From Solanum dulcamara (lineage: Eukaryota > Streptophyta > Magnoliopsida > Solanales > Solanaceae), in NCBI RefSeq assembly GCF_947179165.1, contig NC_077242.1, positions 41,526,097-41,590,096 of the forward strand: 64,000 nt of DNA, in the 5' to 3' direction. A program made the translations under genes and the position numbers. Below the pieces are notes generated by a model. It did no database searches. It worked only from the letters and a program-made list of their open reading frames with translations, and was not told where the DNA came from. Within the stretch, counting starts at the first letter, position 1. Each line of letters begins with the position of its first letter. This document shows, one piece after another, positions 36,718 to 48,987 of this stretch.

Positions 36718-37590
36718 TGTAATGACCCAATTTCTCAGGTCATCATGGGGCCTAGTATGACCCACCAGTAGGTAAGCCGACCTATATCTCAAAACTACTA
36801 GTAATAGAATGTAAGGGTAGAAGACCAATAATTTAATATAAAATAATAATGAAATAATACGAACATACATGAATGGGCAGAAGCAAAGCTAAATAAATAC
36901 AACTTAAAAGATCCCTCCCAGAACATGGAAGTCACATATATACAATTACTACTAAAAAGAGTACAAGTCCCAAAAGTGGTCCAAAGAAATAAGGTTGTCT
37001 CAAAAAGAAAAAGACAGGCAAAATATATGTACAGAGGGAGAAGGGTTATTCTAGAATGCTATGTGCTCACCCTCACCTCCGATCAAGATAGCTGCTGGTT
37101 CAAATAAATGCCGATAGCTAGTACTCGGACTTGCATCACAAAAATAGATGTAGAGTGTAGTATGAGTACTAAAACAACATGTACCGAGTAAGCATCATAG
37201 GCCGGCTGAGCAAGATAAGTAAAAATAAATTGAAGTGCGAATAAATTATCACAACCAAAGACAAGAAAATAAGTAAATGTAGGTTTGTACACGAGCGTAC
37301 TTAGCAAACCAAGAAAAAAAATCTAACTGAATTCAGATTAGGCTCCAATCAACCTGATGGGTACGCTCATGCACAACTATAAGGTAACAAGCTGAATGGA
37401 CGCACATAAGGCTGAAAGGAGCATGGATAGTAAAAGCGAAATAAACAGAGCCGATAGAGTTCCAATAATACCACAAATTTCCCGAACATGAATTGAACCA
37501 TCCCAAAAGCATGAAACTTTAACCCAAAGCTGATAGTAGATGAAGACTTGAATATAAGATGCATCAGGAAATTAGGAATTTAACAATGTG

Positions 37591-37865
37591 TAAGCTGGAC
37601 CATGGACTTCAATCGGGTAACTCTAGATAATGAGTCAAAATGAGTAAGCTAGAACATAGACTTCAACCGGGTAACTGTAGCCAAGAGGTCGAACACGGGT
37701 AAGCTTGACAAAGGACTTCAACTGGGTAACTTTAGCTAAGGAGCCTGAACATAAGTAAGCTAGATAGTAGACTTTAATCGTGTACCTATAGATAAGGAAC
37801 CGAACACAAGTAAGCTAGGCGATAGGCTTAAACTGGGTAATTGTAGCTAAGGGATCGAATCAAAT
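37591..37865. repeat. Minisatellite, about 55-bp period, five copies
   Basis: Units begin TAAGCT at 37591, 37645, 37700, 37756 and 37811 and share GACTTCAA-CGGGTAA and TAGCTAAGG-type phrases. The copies have diverged by many substitutions. It sits inside the LTR of element D. Confidence 0.85.
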
Positions 37866-38270
37866 TAGAATCAGTGATAAACCGAGCATCACGGGGAGTA
37901 CCCCTAAACCAAATAACATCAATACATCACTCCAGCCTGAACTATATACAACCAGAATCACTGAGGAATTCCCATAATCAAGAACAAAGTGATACAGGAC
38001 CAATACAAGAATAGGGCATTATGGAGGTAAGGTCACAAACTGTGTTACTGTCTAGCTAAAACTCAGACTATCAGACTCAACTCTTCTATATCCTCTATAG
38101 GGAGATAAATGTACAGAATGACATTGGAGTAGTTCTAGTGCCCAAGGACAGAAAAATTGCTCAAGTCTATGGCAACACTAGTCTAAGCCTAGACTAAGGC
38201 CAACCATGCTTCCAAACATATAACCACAGGCAACACATACATCACAAGGCATGCATGATCAACAATAATA

Positions 38271-38361
38271 GGAGTCATGCTTAACCAGTCCAATAATTTC
38301 CCAAAATAGTTGCTAGGACATGAATTCTAGGAGTCATGCTTAACCAGTCCAATAATTTCCT
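38271..38361. repeat. Direct duplication, 59-bp spacing
   Basis: GGAGTCATGCTTAACCAGTC followed by CAATAATTTCC occurs at 38271 and again at 38330 with no difference in the shared 31 bases. It is a recent local duplication in the element D LTR. Confidence 0.85.
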
Positions 38362-39779
38362 AATTTCCCAAATTAAGATGCTCGACACCCAAACTCGTCC
38401 AACTCATACAATTCAATATAGAATTACCTAAACATGCTCATTCTCATGATGGGAAAATCGTAGCCTACCTATCGGCCGACTGCGTGCTCTCTAACTCATG
38501 AAACTAGATCTTTTCCATTCTAAGGAGCTTCAGAGATGGGTTAATTTCAAAGTAAAATATTTGGAATTGTGTGACTTGCTCTGGGAGTTACGAAATTGAC
38601 TCTGAGAATAGGCTCCAGCTACTACCCCCAGGTTATGTTCCAAAAAGGAACAAAATTCACACCCAATTCAAATTCAAACCATTAATATATTTATGATCAA
38701 CTAAATCCTGAACACAGGAAAAATGGGAAATTACCTCAATGAAATCCTCGACTCTTAATTCTGAACAAACCACTGTGTTCCACAAAAAATCTACAAAATT
38801 TAGCCTTTTGAATCACCCAAACTGCCCAAGAATTGAAGGATAAAATGAAGTTTGAAGGTAGAGATCAAAAGCTAGAAATTTGGACTTAACGGGCCTTAGA
38901 TATTGCAATAACGAACACTCGCTGGTCACTTAAGAGACCATTTCAAAGAGGAGGGCATCACTTTAGCGATACTAGGTTTTAGCAGTAGTCGCTTTAGCGA
39001 CCAAGAGTCACTTTAGCGAAGGTACCAGACCCAGCTGGTCCAAAATGTACTTTGGCATGTCCAATCCTCCAATGGGGTGCTTGCGATTTATTCGTAATCC
39101 CATGCGTGCAAATGAGATTTACCAACCCACTAAATTTGAGGTTTTGGATACAATAGCATATTCGAAATTCCAATACGAGGTCATTCTAATGAAATATATA
39201 TCCCACACCCAAGTGCCATTTTGAACCTAATTCCACAATGGGCATCAAGCTTAGATCAGAAGCCCTTGGAAGAGAACGAAGGGTCATTCTAAACAAAACT
39301 CAACATTTCGGAGCAAACTTGCTCTCAAAATTTTCATCCGAGTGCGTTTTCAAAAAATATTGACCAAAGTCAACTATAGCCCAAGTTTCAAAGGAAAAAA
39401 CGTCAATTGGCCTCAAACTCGTATTAATTTCCTTGGCACTCGTGGAAACCATGCTACTAGCATAATTTGGTAATTCTAAAGCTGATGGAATTGTCAGAAT
39501 TTCATTCTAAGGTTGTTTTCCTAAAGTTTTGACTCAAGTCAACTTTTCAAGATATAAAACCTCCAAAATGGGGAAATGGGTCTAAACCTAAAAGAACGAC
39601 CAGACGACCAAAAAGTCTGTGCCATCAAGTCTTGATGACTTGGGGTCGCTACAAGAACACTATAAACGACGTAATGAAAGCTTTAATGTAAGAATGACCT
39701 GAAGGGTCATTACAACATCCACTACTAAAAGAACTTTCATCTGCGAAATTAAGAGTTAAGAAGTACTTGAAGGCTCAAA

Positions 39780-42470
39780 TAGGCTGGAGAACTGTGCCCA
39801 CATCTCATGCTCAGTCTCCCAAGTAGCCTCATAGACTGGACGATGCCCCCAACAGACCTTAATCACAAGAATGGCTCTGGAATGCAACTACCTGAAATCT
39901 CTGGTCAAAATACCAACTGCTCCTCAATATAGCTCAAATGATCATCCAAGTCAACCACATCTTACTAAATGCCATGGTACTCATCTAGAACGTTCTAGCG
40001 TCATATCAAAACATGAAAGACTGGGTAAATAGATGAAAAGGCCAGAGGTAAAGCTAACTCATACGCAACCTTGCTAACTACCCTTAATATCTCAAGCTTA
40101 TACCTGGGTATAAGCTTGCCCTGCCTCCCAAATCTTATCACGCCCTTCATCGGAGACATACAAAGGAATACTCTATCACAAAATACAAATCTCAATAGTC
40201 AACGCCTACTATTACATAGCTCCAGTCTCTACTCTGAGATGGCCTGAGCCTATCCTTCATCACAATCACATCATCTAAGGCCTCCTACATTAAGTCTTTA
40301 CCGCGTGGCCTGGGCTCTATAGACTCAAACTAACCAACCGAGGAAGCAATAATGCCTACCATATAAAGCCTTTAACGAGGCTATCTGAATACTAGAATGG
40401 TAGGTGTTGGTGTACGCAAACTTTGCCAAGGGAAAACACTATCCCACTGAACTTAAAATTCTTAACACAAGCCCGCAACATATTCTCGGGAATCTGAATC
40501 ATGCACTCCAGCTTGCCATGAGTCTGTGGGTGGAAAGTTGTGCTAAAGTCGACGCAGGTACCCAACACCTTATGAAAAGTCCTCCAAATGATAGTCGTGA
40601 ACCGTGAGCCTCGATTCAAAATTATAGAAACAAGCACACCATGAAGGTGAACCACCTCCCTACTATAGATATGGGCTAACTATCAGTACTGTTGGAAGTA
40701 TGAACAGGAAAGAAGTATGTTGAATTGGTCAATTAGTCCATGATGACCCAAATACTATCAAAACCAAAAGAAGCGTGAGGTAACCTTATAATGAACTTTA
40801 TACTGATCTATTCCCATTTCTACTCGAGAATGGGTAATCTCTGAAGCTCGCCACCAGGCCTCAAATGCTTAGCCTTAATTTGCTGACAAGTCAAGCAATA
40901 TGACATATAATCAATAATATCTCTCCTCATGTCACTCCACCAGTAGTGCTGCCTCAAGTCGCGATGCATATTAGTTATGCCCGGATGGATAGAATATCTA
41001 AAATCATGGTCCTCACTAATGATCAACTGAATGAAACCCCCAACTCTCAGAACACAGAGACGACCTCCAAAACTCAAAACCCTATCTGAATCTAAGGTAG
41101 CCAGGCTGACATCACCTCCTAAATCCGAATCTCAAAGTGTAACTAACTCCTAGTCCTCAAATGGATGGCTGTGAATTTGGTCTAATAGATATGAGTGAGC
41201 TCCTACAAAAGCAAGCATACACCGAAAATAACAGATGTTAAGTCGAATCATCTAGTTAGCTAAGGACTGGATATCCAAAGCTAATGATTTCTCCATAGTT
41301 GAAAGGAGGCTAACTCCCCATAAAAACCGCTATCTGACTCAAGATGACTCCTACTACATTCACCTTGCCCTGATTATAAGGAATAGAGAGGTCATAGTCC
41401 TTTAGGAGCTTAATACAGTGGCGTTGCCTAAAATTAAGATCTCTCTGGCTCATAATATACTAAATACTCCTATGATCAGTGTAAATCATGGATCGAACTC
41501 CATACATATGATACCTCCAAATCTTAAGCACAAAAACTACCATTCCTAACTCCAAGTAATGAGTGGGGTAGTTGTGGTCGTTTATCTTAAGATCCCTCAA
41601 TTTATAAGAAACAACCAGCCTTGTTGCATCAGTGCACAACCCAAACCAAAGCTGGATACATCATAATAAATGGTGAATCCCTCGCTCTCAACTTGATGAG
41701 TCAATATAGAAGTGGTGGTAAACAACTCCTTGAGCCTTAGAAAGCTCATCTAACACGCCTCCGACTAGACAAACGAAATATGATGGCGAGTCAACTGAGT
41801 CAGAGGTGTAGCTATAGTGGAAAACCGCTCAACAAAGAACATGTAGTACCTTTCCAATAAAACAGAACTATGAATCTCAGTCATAAAGGTCGGCCTAGCC
41901 CAATCCTTAATAGCCTAAATCTTTATTGGATCTACCATAATGAAATCCTTTGATAGCATATGCCCCAAGAATACTACAAATTCAAGCCAAAACTTACACT
42001 TTGAGAACTTGGCATAAAGACATAGATATATCAAAGTTTGGAGCACTACTCTGTAATGCTGCTCATGCTCATCCCGGCTCTATGAGTATAGTAGAATGTC
42101 ATCGATGAAGACTATGAAAAATGATTCTAAGTATGGCATAAATACCTAGGTCATCAAGTGCATGAACGCAAAAGGGCATTAGTTAACCCAAAAGATATAA
42201 CTAGGAACTCATAGTGGCAATAACGAGTCCTAAGTGCTGTAATAGGGACATCCGTTTCCCTAATCCTCAACTGGTGGTTACCATATCTCAAATCAATCTT
42301 ATAAAACACCGCAACACCCTAATTCAACTACCTGTAATCGATACACATCCTCAAAATACCATTTTTCTTCTTAACGAACAAGTTTAGGGCACCCTAAGGC
42401 TATATACACTAGGCTAAATGATACCTTATCCAAGAGATCCTAAAGTTGAACACTAAGCATCTTGATCTCT
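39780..42470 (-). pseudogene. Element D pol: RT, RNase H, integrase (broken)
   Basis: RT is recognisable by FIVFIDDILLYS at about 42110-42075, where both catalytic aspartates are kept, and by LRFLG/GHMLSK-type linker sequence near 41960. RNase H motifs lie near 41640 and 41550. The integrase zinc-binding domain is the frame 41077-40820 (EDHDFRYSIHPGITNMHRDL, YWWSDMRRDI, CLTCQQIKAKH). The core is at 40655-40392 (GVLVSIILNRGSRFTT, FHPQTHGKLE). The post-integrase SPMKGVIRFGRQGKLIPRY is at 40195-40001. Many stops and frameshifts separate the parts. No chromodomain can be followed left of 39960. Confidence 0.82.
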
Positions 42471-42739
42471 ACAGGGAAATATGGTAAGATGGGATGGAAA
42501 TAAGATGAGTACCTGGCTCTACATCAATGGAGAAGTTACTATTGCGATAAGGGGGAGGCCAGGCAGATCGACAAGAAACACATCTGCAAACTCTCGGACA
42601 GTAGGCACTAAATCAACTGTAGGGACCTCCCTACTCATATCTCTAACACAAGCCACATATGAAAAACACTCACTACCCATTAGACCCAAGATCGAACAAA
42701 AGAAATTACCCTAACCTCTGTGCGGCTATAGGAGCCCTA

Positions 42740-44400
42740 CCACATATCCAGCAGGATACCAGGCATGGCTAAGTTAATAGTCTTAGAATATCAATCCAAG
42801 ATTGCATGGTGAGGAGATCACCTGTCCATATCCAGAATCAAATCAAAATCCACCATATAAAGAAAAATAAGATTAGCCCTAGTGTCTAGCCCCTGAATAG
42901 TCACCACGTAGGCTCTAAAGACCTGATCAACTATTAAAGAATTACCTATTGGGTCGAAACAAACAATAGCTTAACTAAGTACTCCGGGCTCATACTCGCC
43001 AAAGGGTACAATATATAGATATATAAGACTAAGTGAAGTCTAGATTAAATAAAGTGGATGCAGGCTAATGTTATAATAAAACCGTATCTATGATCACATT
43101 ATTTGAGGGGTCAGCCTCTATCCTAGATGGTGCAGCATAGAAGTAGGTCTGGGCTCATCTACCCTACATATCGACTCTTCCTCCTAACCTGCCTCCTCGA
43201 GGACCTTCCTATATACCCTGGTAACCACTCCTGCGGTTCTCGCCCTGTCCCCCCTCTAAATAGAGGTGTTGGTGCTGGGGCAAGTCTACTTGCCGATGGA
43301 TCTTGTATGGATAGCCTGCAGTACAGACACTCGTATGTCCAACAATCTAGCTCTCCATACTCATAGCTCCCCTATGACTATAATCTGAAAGATGGAAGTC
43401 GACCATCTCAGCCGGAAGAACCCATATGTAAACTGCCTAGGCCATAAGTCAAACTGACACTAAAGCCATCCTGATGGTGTTGATCACCTACTGAAGTCTA
43501 AATAGAGGCCTAGAAGAGGCAGCTGGACTAGTCCTGCTGAAAACTTTAGCGAGATCTATCATAGGACTCCCTGGGTCTAAAGAGGCACCCATCATGGCTA
43601 TCCTCCTTCCTAGATCTCTTGTCTCTGCCTCCTTAGGCATCACGACACAGCTGGTCAAGCATGTAGGCATGGTCTACTACCTCCTAAAATAAGCGGCCCA
43701 CTAAGACTAAAGACTGGGTTTCAATCCGTAGCTGGAACCTCAATTCTCTGACAGAGCACCAAACTCTCTCGTCTGTTATAGGTAGCATCATGGTGGCAAA
43801 TCTAGAGATCTCATAGAATCGAGCCTCATACTCCAATATGGCCTTGGAGATCTAATGAAATCATAAAAATTGATTTTAAAGATGATATCTAACGCTCCTA
43901 AGAATCAACCAGGCTAGGAAGACCTCTGAAAACTTAGTCTACATCATCGGTGGAGACCCTGTTGGTCTAGTCACCAAATATGTATGCCAGCTCTACTGAG
44001 CGGGACCATCTAGCTGATAAGTAGTCAAGTCAACTCCCTTTAACTCCACCAAACCTAAAGTCTGAAGCCCTTAGTGGAAAGTAAGTAGAAAATTATACGC
44101 ATCCTTACCCACAACCCTAGAAAATATTGATGGTGATAGTCCAAGGAACACCCCGACCATCTTCTTCTTCCGAAGTGGATTGACACTATCCAAACCATTC
44201 GGGTGAATGGTAGGTGCTGATGGCTACTAAATAACTAGTCTCTCTAGTGTAGGCTGGTCCTAGTGTACTGGAGAGGTAGGAGCTGAGGCCTGATGCATAC
44301 CCCTAATGGCCACCACAACTTGAGAAAAAACCACCTGTAAGACTAGAGTTGTGACTGGATAAGGGGGTGGCTGGGGTATTCTCAGGCCCACCACAAAAAT
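42740..44400 (-). pseudogene. Element D gag and protease (broken)
   Basis: Minus-strand reading gives a protease stretch (FDPIGNSLIVDQVFRAYVVT, DTRANLIFLYMVDFDLILDMD) at about 42990-42790. Farther right are decayed gag segments, for instance the DPGSPMIDLAKVFSRT area near 43570 and capsid-like phrases to about 44300. Stops are frequent; no long gag frame survives. The open frames at 42481-42714 (plus), 43127-43366 (plus) and 43488-43670 (minus) are not convincing genes. Confidence 0.6.
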
Positions 44401-44904
44401 ACACCATGGTCAATGAAATGATCCATAGTGCATGGTAGTCATATGTGACCCATGCCTTGGTGCTTATCATGGTCTGTGGTTCCTAATCGTGGTCCCTTTC
44501 TTTCAGGTCTGACATTCTAATTCACCACCATGGTATCTCACTTTTATATCCCGTACTTCTGTACCTTGAGACATGTTTGTAAGCTTCTCGAAAATCGCCA
44601 TGTGATTCCTATTATCTATCACGTTACCAAATAACTCTAAGAAAGGAAGGATGTGATGCCTCATGAGAGTAAAGGTTGGAAATAGAGTTATAAGTATTTG
44701 AAAGGAGTTGGAGGCCAACTAACAAAATAATGGAATTCGACTTGCTTGTGTAAGCTACTAACTTAAAAGTCCTATACACTTAATTTACTTTAGTATACGT
44801 CGATCGTAAGTAGCAAGGAGTTCATAGACTCTTAAAATGAGACGAGATGACGAACCTACGAAAGGGAGCAAAAATTAGTTTCCGAACATATGAAAGTAAA
44901 GCAA

Positions 44905-44980
44905 GTAGGTGACGAGCAAGCAGGTGACAAGTAAGCAGGTGATAAGCAAGCTGGTGAAAAGCAAGCAGGTGACTCACCTA
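44905..44980. repeat. Short tandem repeat, about 15-bp unit, five copies
   Basis: Units follow the pattern GCAAGCAGGTGAYAA with single-base variation, including one GCAAGCTGGTGAAAA copy. It lies about 25 bases left of the first G-box of the promoter-like stretch. Confidence 0.85.
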
Positions 44981-45002
44981 CTTAGGATGGGCCCCACGCT
45001 GC

Positions 45003-45111
45003 CACGTGGCAGCTTTGGATTGGAAGCTTGGACGAGGTGGCACCCAGAAGGCTGCCACGTGTCACCCCTAGGGGGATGCTACATGTCACCTCCTAAGGAG
45101 GTGTATATATA
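45003..45111 (+). promoter_or_regulatory. Promoter-like stretch: two G-boxes and a TATA box
   Basis: CACGTG occurs at 45003-45008 (inside the palindrome GCCACGTGGC) and at 45056-45061, and TATATATA at 45104-45111. About 75 bases on, a short ATG frame (near 45199) is followed by AAGGTAAGTT, a plausible plant 5' splice site. G-boxes upstream of a TATA box are typical of plant promoters and also of retrotransposon U3 regions. Activity cannot be judged from sequence. Confidence 0.4.
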
Positions 45112-46534
45112 CATGTTGTTTGACTCTTAATTCATTTCCATCCAAAAACATAAGCTAAAAATAGAGAGAAAATGTGAGAGAAGAGAAGGAGGCAGCCATG
45201 GCTTGAAAGAGTTCAAGGTAAGTTTTCCAATGTTTTCCTCCGTGAATTAATTATCTACGGTATTCCTCAAGCATGTGGAGATGTATATATGTGTTTTATA
45301 ATACCTACAGAACCATACCTTCAGATTTACACTTGGAACAAACAAGAGAAAGTGTGAAAGAAGAAGAGTAAAATGTTCGAGGGCAAGAAGAGGAGCTACG
45401 GGTTTGGGGATGCCAAGGTAAGACTCAGAGTTTCATTCCGTAAATGAATTATTTAAGTTATACCACAATTATGTAATGGTGTTTTATAGCAAAAAAATTC
45501 CAATTTGGAGTAGCCGAGAAGTGGCACAAACAGTCCGCAACTTTCAGCACGTTAAGGGGGTTTCCGAAGTTAATTTTCAGCAGGTTTGGGAAGCCGTTTG
45601 TTAAGGTATGGCATGGTTATATTCTCCCACGTTTTGGTAAGGGATTTTAAATTATATGAAGGTGTTAATAATGAAAAATCATGGCTTGGAGAAGCACCAA
45701 AAGGATAACAAGCAGTCCACGCGATTTCAGCAAGTTTGAAAAGTTTCCGAGTTGCAATTTGGTAGTTTTAGCATATTTCGGGTAAGGTAAGGTTTCTCCT
45801 CTTAATTTGGAGTTTATGGTGTTTTTATGAAGTGTATTATATGTTGTTTAAGTGGTTGGAAATGTGAAAATATCATATAAATGCTTGACGTTCGAAACAA
45901 ACTAAATTGGAATCGCTATAGTTGAATTGTCGTCGAAGTAAAGTATTGTGCTTGTGGTGTACTGCTACAGGTGTGTGGGTTTTTTTTGCAGGGCCTAAAT
46001 GTATTATAAAAGGGGTGTGGGTGCTGATGGTAACAGCAACATGACCCCTCATTTTGTATAAATAAAGGCTTTGTGAAATAAAGATTAGAAACCCTATTTT
46101 GGTGTCGTAATTTTCAGCAAGTTGTTTGGAGCTTGTGTTGCATGATGTCGGCATGTTTTATATTTATATACTGAAGGGTGTTGTTTTTGGTTGGATGTAG
46201 TGATTAGGGATGTAATTGGAAATTCGGATAGGGCACTTTATAGGGGAGGTGCTGCCCAATTTTCGTTAACGACTTAACTAAGTAAAGAACTAGTCGAGGA
46301 GACGAATAAGGAAATAGTTTCCATGAATGCTAAGGTTCAACTGAGGGCACTGAAAAGTTAAGTTTGTTGATACTCGCATTTCTTCCATGTTAAATAGGGT
46401 CAGAGGACGACGACGTGGACTTGATTAAGAGAAGTCCATACGAGGTATGTGAAGCTTTCTTTTTGCATGTTTTTGGCATAAGTATGTAAAGTTATTCCTT
46501 CTTTTGGCATGTTTTTGTATAAGTATGTAAAGGT

Positions 46535-47377
46535 GCAGGATACCAGGCCGAGAAACCCAGGCAACCATTCCCCTATGTGCCAATCGCTAGCGCATCCAGG
46601 GCCCCGGCGCCCAGCTCAGCTGGAGAGGCCTAGCCTGATCTGAGAAGTGCTAATTCGGTTCGGATAGACTTCATTCAAGAATGCCACCACCCCAGGAATC
46701 AATAAGAAAACAAGTGCTAAGTTTCAGATCAGTGAATAAACCGAAAGGAAAGAAGAGACCTTTCTCGCTCAGCGCCTAAAGCACACTATGCTCCGCTTCA
46801 ACAAATGAGAGTTTTCGGTGGAACCGGTAAACCATGCAAGTTGGTTAGATGCGTGGGACAGAGGGCTCGTAGTACCTGCTAGCGCGGCTACGCAGTGGAA
46901 GGGAAGGAGCCTAAATCGACCCCCTTCTTTTTTTCTTTGCAAAAAGCAGTAAGGAGTAAGGAGATTAAACTCTCGGATAAGACTAAGTAGCTACCGACCG
47001 TTCCGACGCGCCCTTGACCTATTTTGATTAAGACCAAAAACCTATCTCTAAAGTGGAGCCTAGTTTAAGCTGTCAAACAAGTGATGATTGAATGAAAGAA
47101 AAACCACTAGTAGGGATATGGATGGAGTCTCGCTCAGTAAAAAGAGTTGTTGGATTCGTAAAACAGGAGAAGAGCATCTCAAAGTATGGGGCAAAGGATG
47201 TTGCGTTTTGACTTTGTCTCCCGGGATCCACCACAGGTTGGGTTTGAGAGCCGTGTGATGGGTGACTATCCAGCATGGTTCGGAGAGCACTTTTAGTCTG
47301 CGCTGGTGAATGGAAGCCCCCCCTATCAAGCAAGAAGGAAGCGGCTCTTCCCACGGCGGAGTCACCATTGACTCTAT
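46535..47377 (+). other. rps3 group II intron, 3' part
   Basis: Domain V is clear at 47248-47281: GAGCCGTG pairs with CATGGTTC around the loop sequence TGATGGGTGACTATCCAG. Domain VI and the 3' splice site follow; the intron should end at ...CTCTAT, before TTATTATTATGG that completes an Asp codon of exon 2. Exon 1 of rps3 and the 5' part of the intron are absent, so the left breakpoint probably cut inside the intron. I cannot confirm intron identity for the first 300-400 bases. Confidence 0.7.
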
Positions 47378-48987
47378 TTATTATTATGGTAAATCAGTGT
47401 ATCAAGATGTCAATCTGAGATCTTATTTCGGTTCGATACATCCACCTACGAGACTCACATTTGGCTTTCGTCTTGGTAGGTGTATTATTATACATTTTCC
47501 CAAAAGAACATTCATTCATTTCTTTCTTCCCCATCGACCACGACGACTGAAATGACACGAAAAATCCAGACCCGTAAAAGAGAAGGGACGGTGGGGGGCA
47601 TTTGGGAAAGTCAGGCCGATCGGGTGTCTTCATTCAAGCGACGGTACAGAAGAAGAACGAAACGAAGTGAGAGGCCGGGGGGCAGGGAAAAGAGTCGAGT
47701 CGATTATGCTCGACGATCGGGAGAAGCAAAACGAAATCAGGATTTGGCCAAAAAAGAAGCAAGGCTATGGATACCATGACCGATTACCATCGATAAAGAA
47801 GAATCTTTCTAAATCACTTCTTGTCAGCGGGGCCTTCAAGCATCCGAAATACGCCGGGATTGAAAATGACATAGCGTTCCTGATAGAAAATAACGACTCT
47901 TTCAGAAAAACAAACTTATTCAAGTTCTTTTTCCCAAAGAAGTCCCACTCCGACCGCCCGACGAGTCATCTACTTAAAAGGACCTTCCCCGCAGTCCGCC
48001 CTTCCTTGAATTATTCGGTCATGCAATACTTATTGAATACAAAGAAGAAAATACATTTCGACCCCATCGTAGTTCTCAATCATTTCGTGGCACCGGGCGT
48101 GGCTGAACCATCTATGATGGGGGGAACTAATGCACAGGGAAGAAGCTTAGATAAAAGAATACGTTCTTGCATCACTTTTTTTGTAGAAAGCTCGACCAGC
48201 GAGAAAAAGTGTTTGGCCGATGCCAAAAAGAGGGTGACCCACTTTATTCGCCAAGCGAATGATCTTCGCTTCGCGGGAACAACAAAAACTACCATCTCGC
48301 TCTTTCCTTTCTTCGGTGCTACCTTTTTTTTTCCAAGGGATGGGGTGTATAATAACCTTTTTTTTAGGATGCCCGGGAACAACTCCTAGGTGAATTCAGG
48401 AGAAAATGTTGGAACCTCATGGGTAAGGATAAGGTAATGAAATTGATAGAGAAATTCATAGACCTAAATAGGATAGGAGAATTGATAAGGGGAATAGAGA
48501 TGATGATAGAGATCATACTGAGAAACAGAAGAATTCTGTACGGGTACAACTATTATTTGAACGAAGTGGAAAAAATGCGATCTTTGTTGTATAATAGAAC
48601 AAACACTAATACCTTAATTGAATCGGTCAAGATCAAATCTGTTTATCAAAGTGCTTCTCCGATTGCTCAAGACATCTCTTTTCGATCGAGGAACAAAACA
48701 AGATCATTTCGTTCCATTTTTAGTAAAATAGTGAAGGATATTCCATTAGTAATGAAAAAAGGGGTGGAGGGGATCCGTATATGTTGTTCAGGTCGATTAG
48801 AAGGTGCAGAAATAGCTAGAACTGAATGCGGAAAGTATGGAAAAACATCTCGTAATGTATTTAACGAGAAAATAGATTATGCTCCTGCAAAAGTATCTAC
48901 TCGTTACGGAATCTCAGGTATCAAAGTGTGGATTTCATATAGTAAAAAAAAGGGGGACGTGCTATATCCAAAACGTACGAAATATAG
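47378..48987 (+). pseudogene. rps3: Mitochondrial ribosomal protein S3, exon 2 (broken)
   Basis: Product of the intact gene is protein S3 of the small mitoribosomal subunit. Exon 2 opens [20 protein letters not shown] and runs to the expected TAG at 48985-48987. Three lesions are visible. First, a TGA at 47553-47555, where plant S3 has an Arg codon (CGA). Second, loss of one base near 48361-48367, after which DAREQLLG continues in another frame. Third, gain of one base in the A/G run near 48944-48956, which sends the tail into the rpl16 frame. The open stretches are therefore 47378-47552, 47556-48389 and 48419-49393. Exon 1 is missing. The S3-L16 overlap is the normal plant arrangement. Confidence 0.92.

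Larger units (their letters stand above)
36718..39714 (-). repeat. 3' LTR of element D (2997 bp)
   Basis: Plus view begins TGTAATGACCCAATTTC and ends GAAGGGTCATTACA. The ends form an inverted repeat, TGTAATGACC with GGTCATTACA, longer than the usual TG...CA. Inside are a minisatellite (37591-37865), a local duplication (38271-38361) and repeats of CTTTAGCGA near 38960-39020. Short open frames at 36676-36870, 36925-37107, 37083-37307 and 37367-37564 are LTR sequence. Confidence 0.82.
36718..44480 (-). mobile_element. Element D: degenerate gypsy chromovirus with 3-kb LTR, 5' LTR missing
   Basis: The minus strand carries gag (about 44400-43100), protease (about 42990-42740), RT (42470-41900), RNase H (about 41700-41340), integrase (41077-40392) and the C-terminal integrase region (40195-39780), then the 3' LTR (39714-36718). 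It is more decayed than element A. No matching LTR is found to the right of gag before the mitochondrial block, so the 5' part has been lost or replaced. Confidence 0.82.
44480..46530. other. Unclassified repeat-like block between element D and mitochondrial-type DNA
   Basis: No known coding domain is visible. A 71-codon minus frame (44718-44503; ends RDIKVRYHGGELECQT) has protein-like composition but I do not recognise it. The block contains a 15-bp tandem repeat, a promoter-like stretch, and recurring phrases such as CAGTCC and TTTCAGCA near 45530-45570, 45720-45745 and 46112. These suggest a decayed LTR or 5' region of an unidentified retroelement. The plus frame at 44909-45130 is made of the tandem repeat. 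Confidence 0.4.

Noticed and set aside
47480..47779. 99-codon frame overlapping rps3 exon 2
   Set aside because: It is in a different frame from S3, which matches family sequence across the same bases apart from the TGA.
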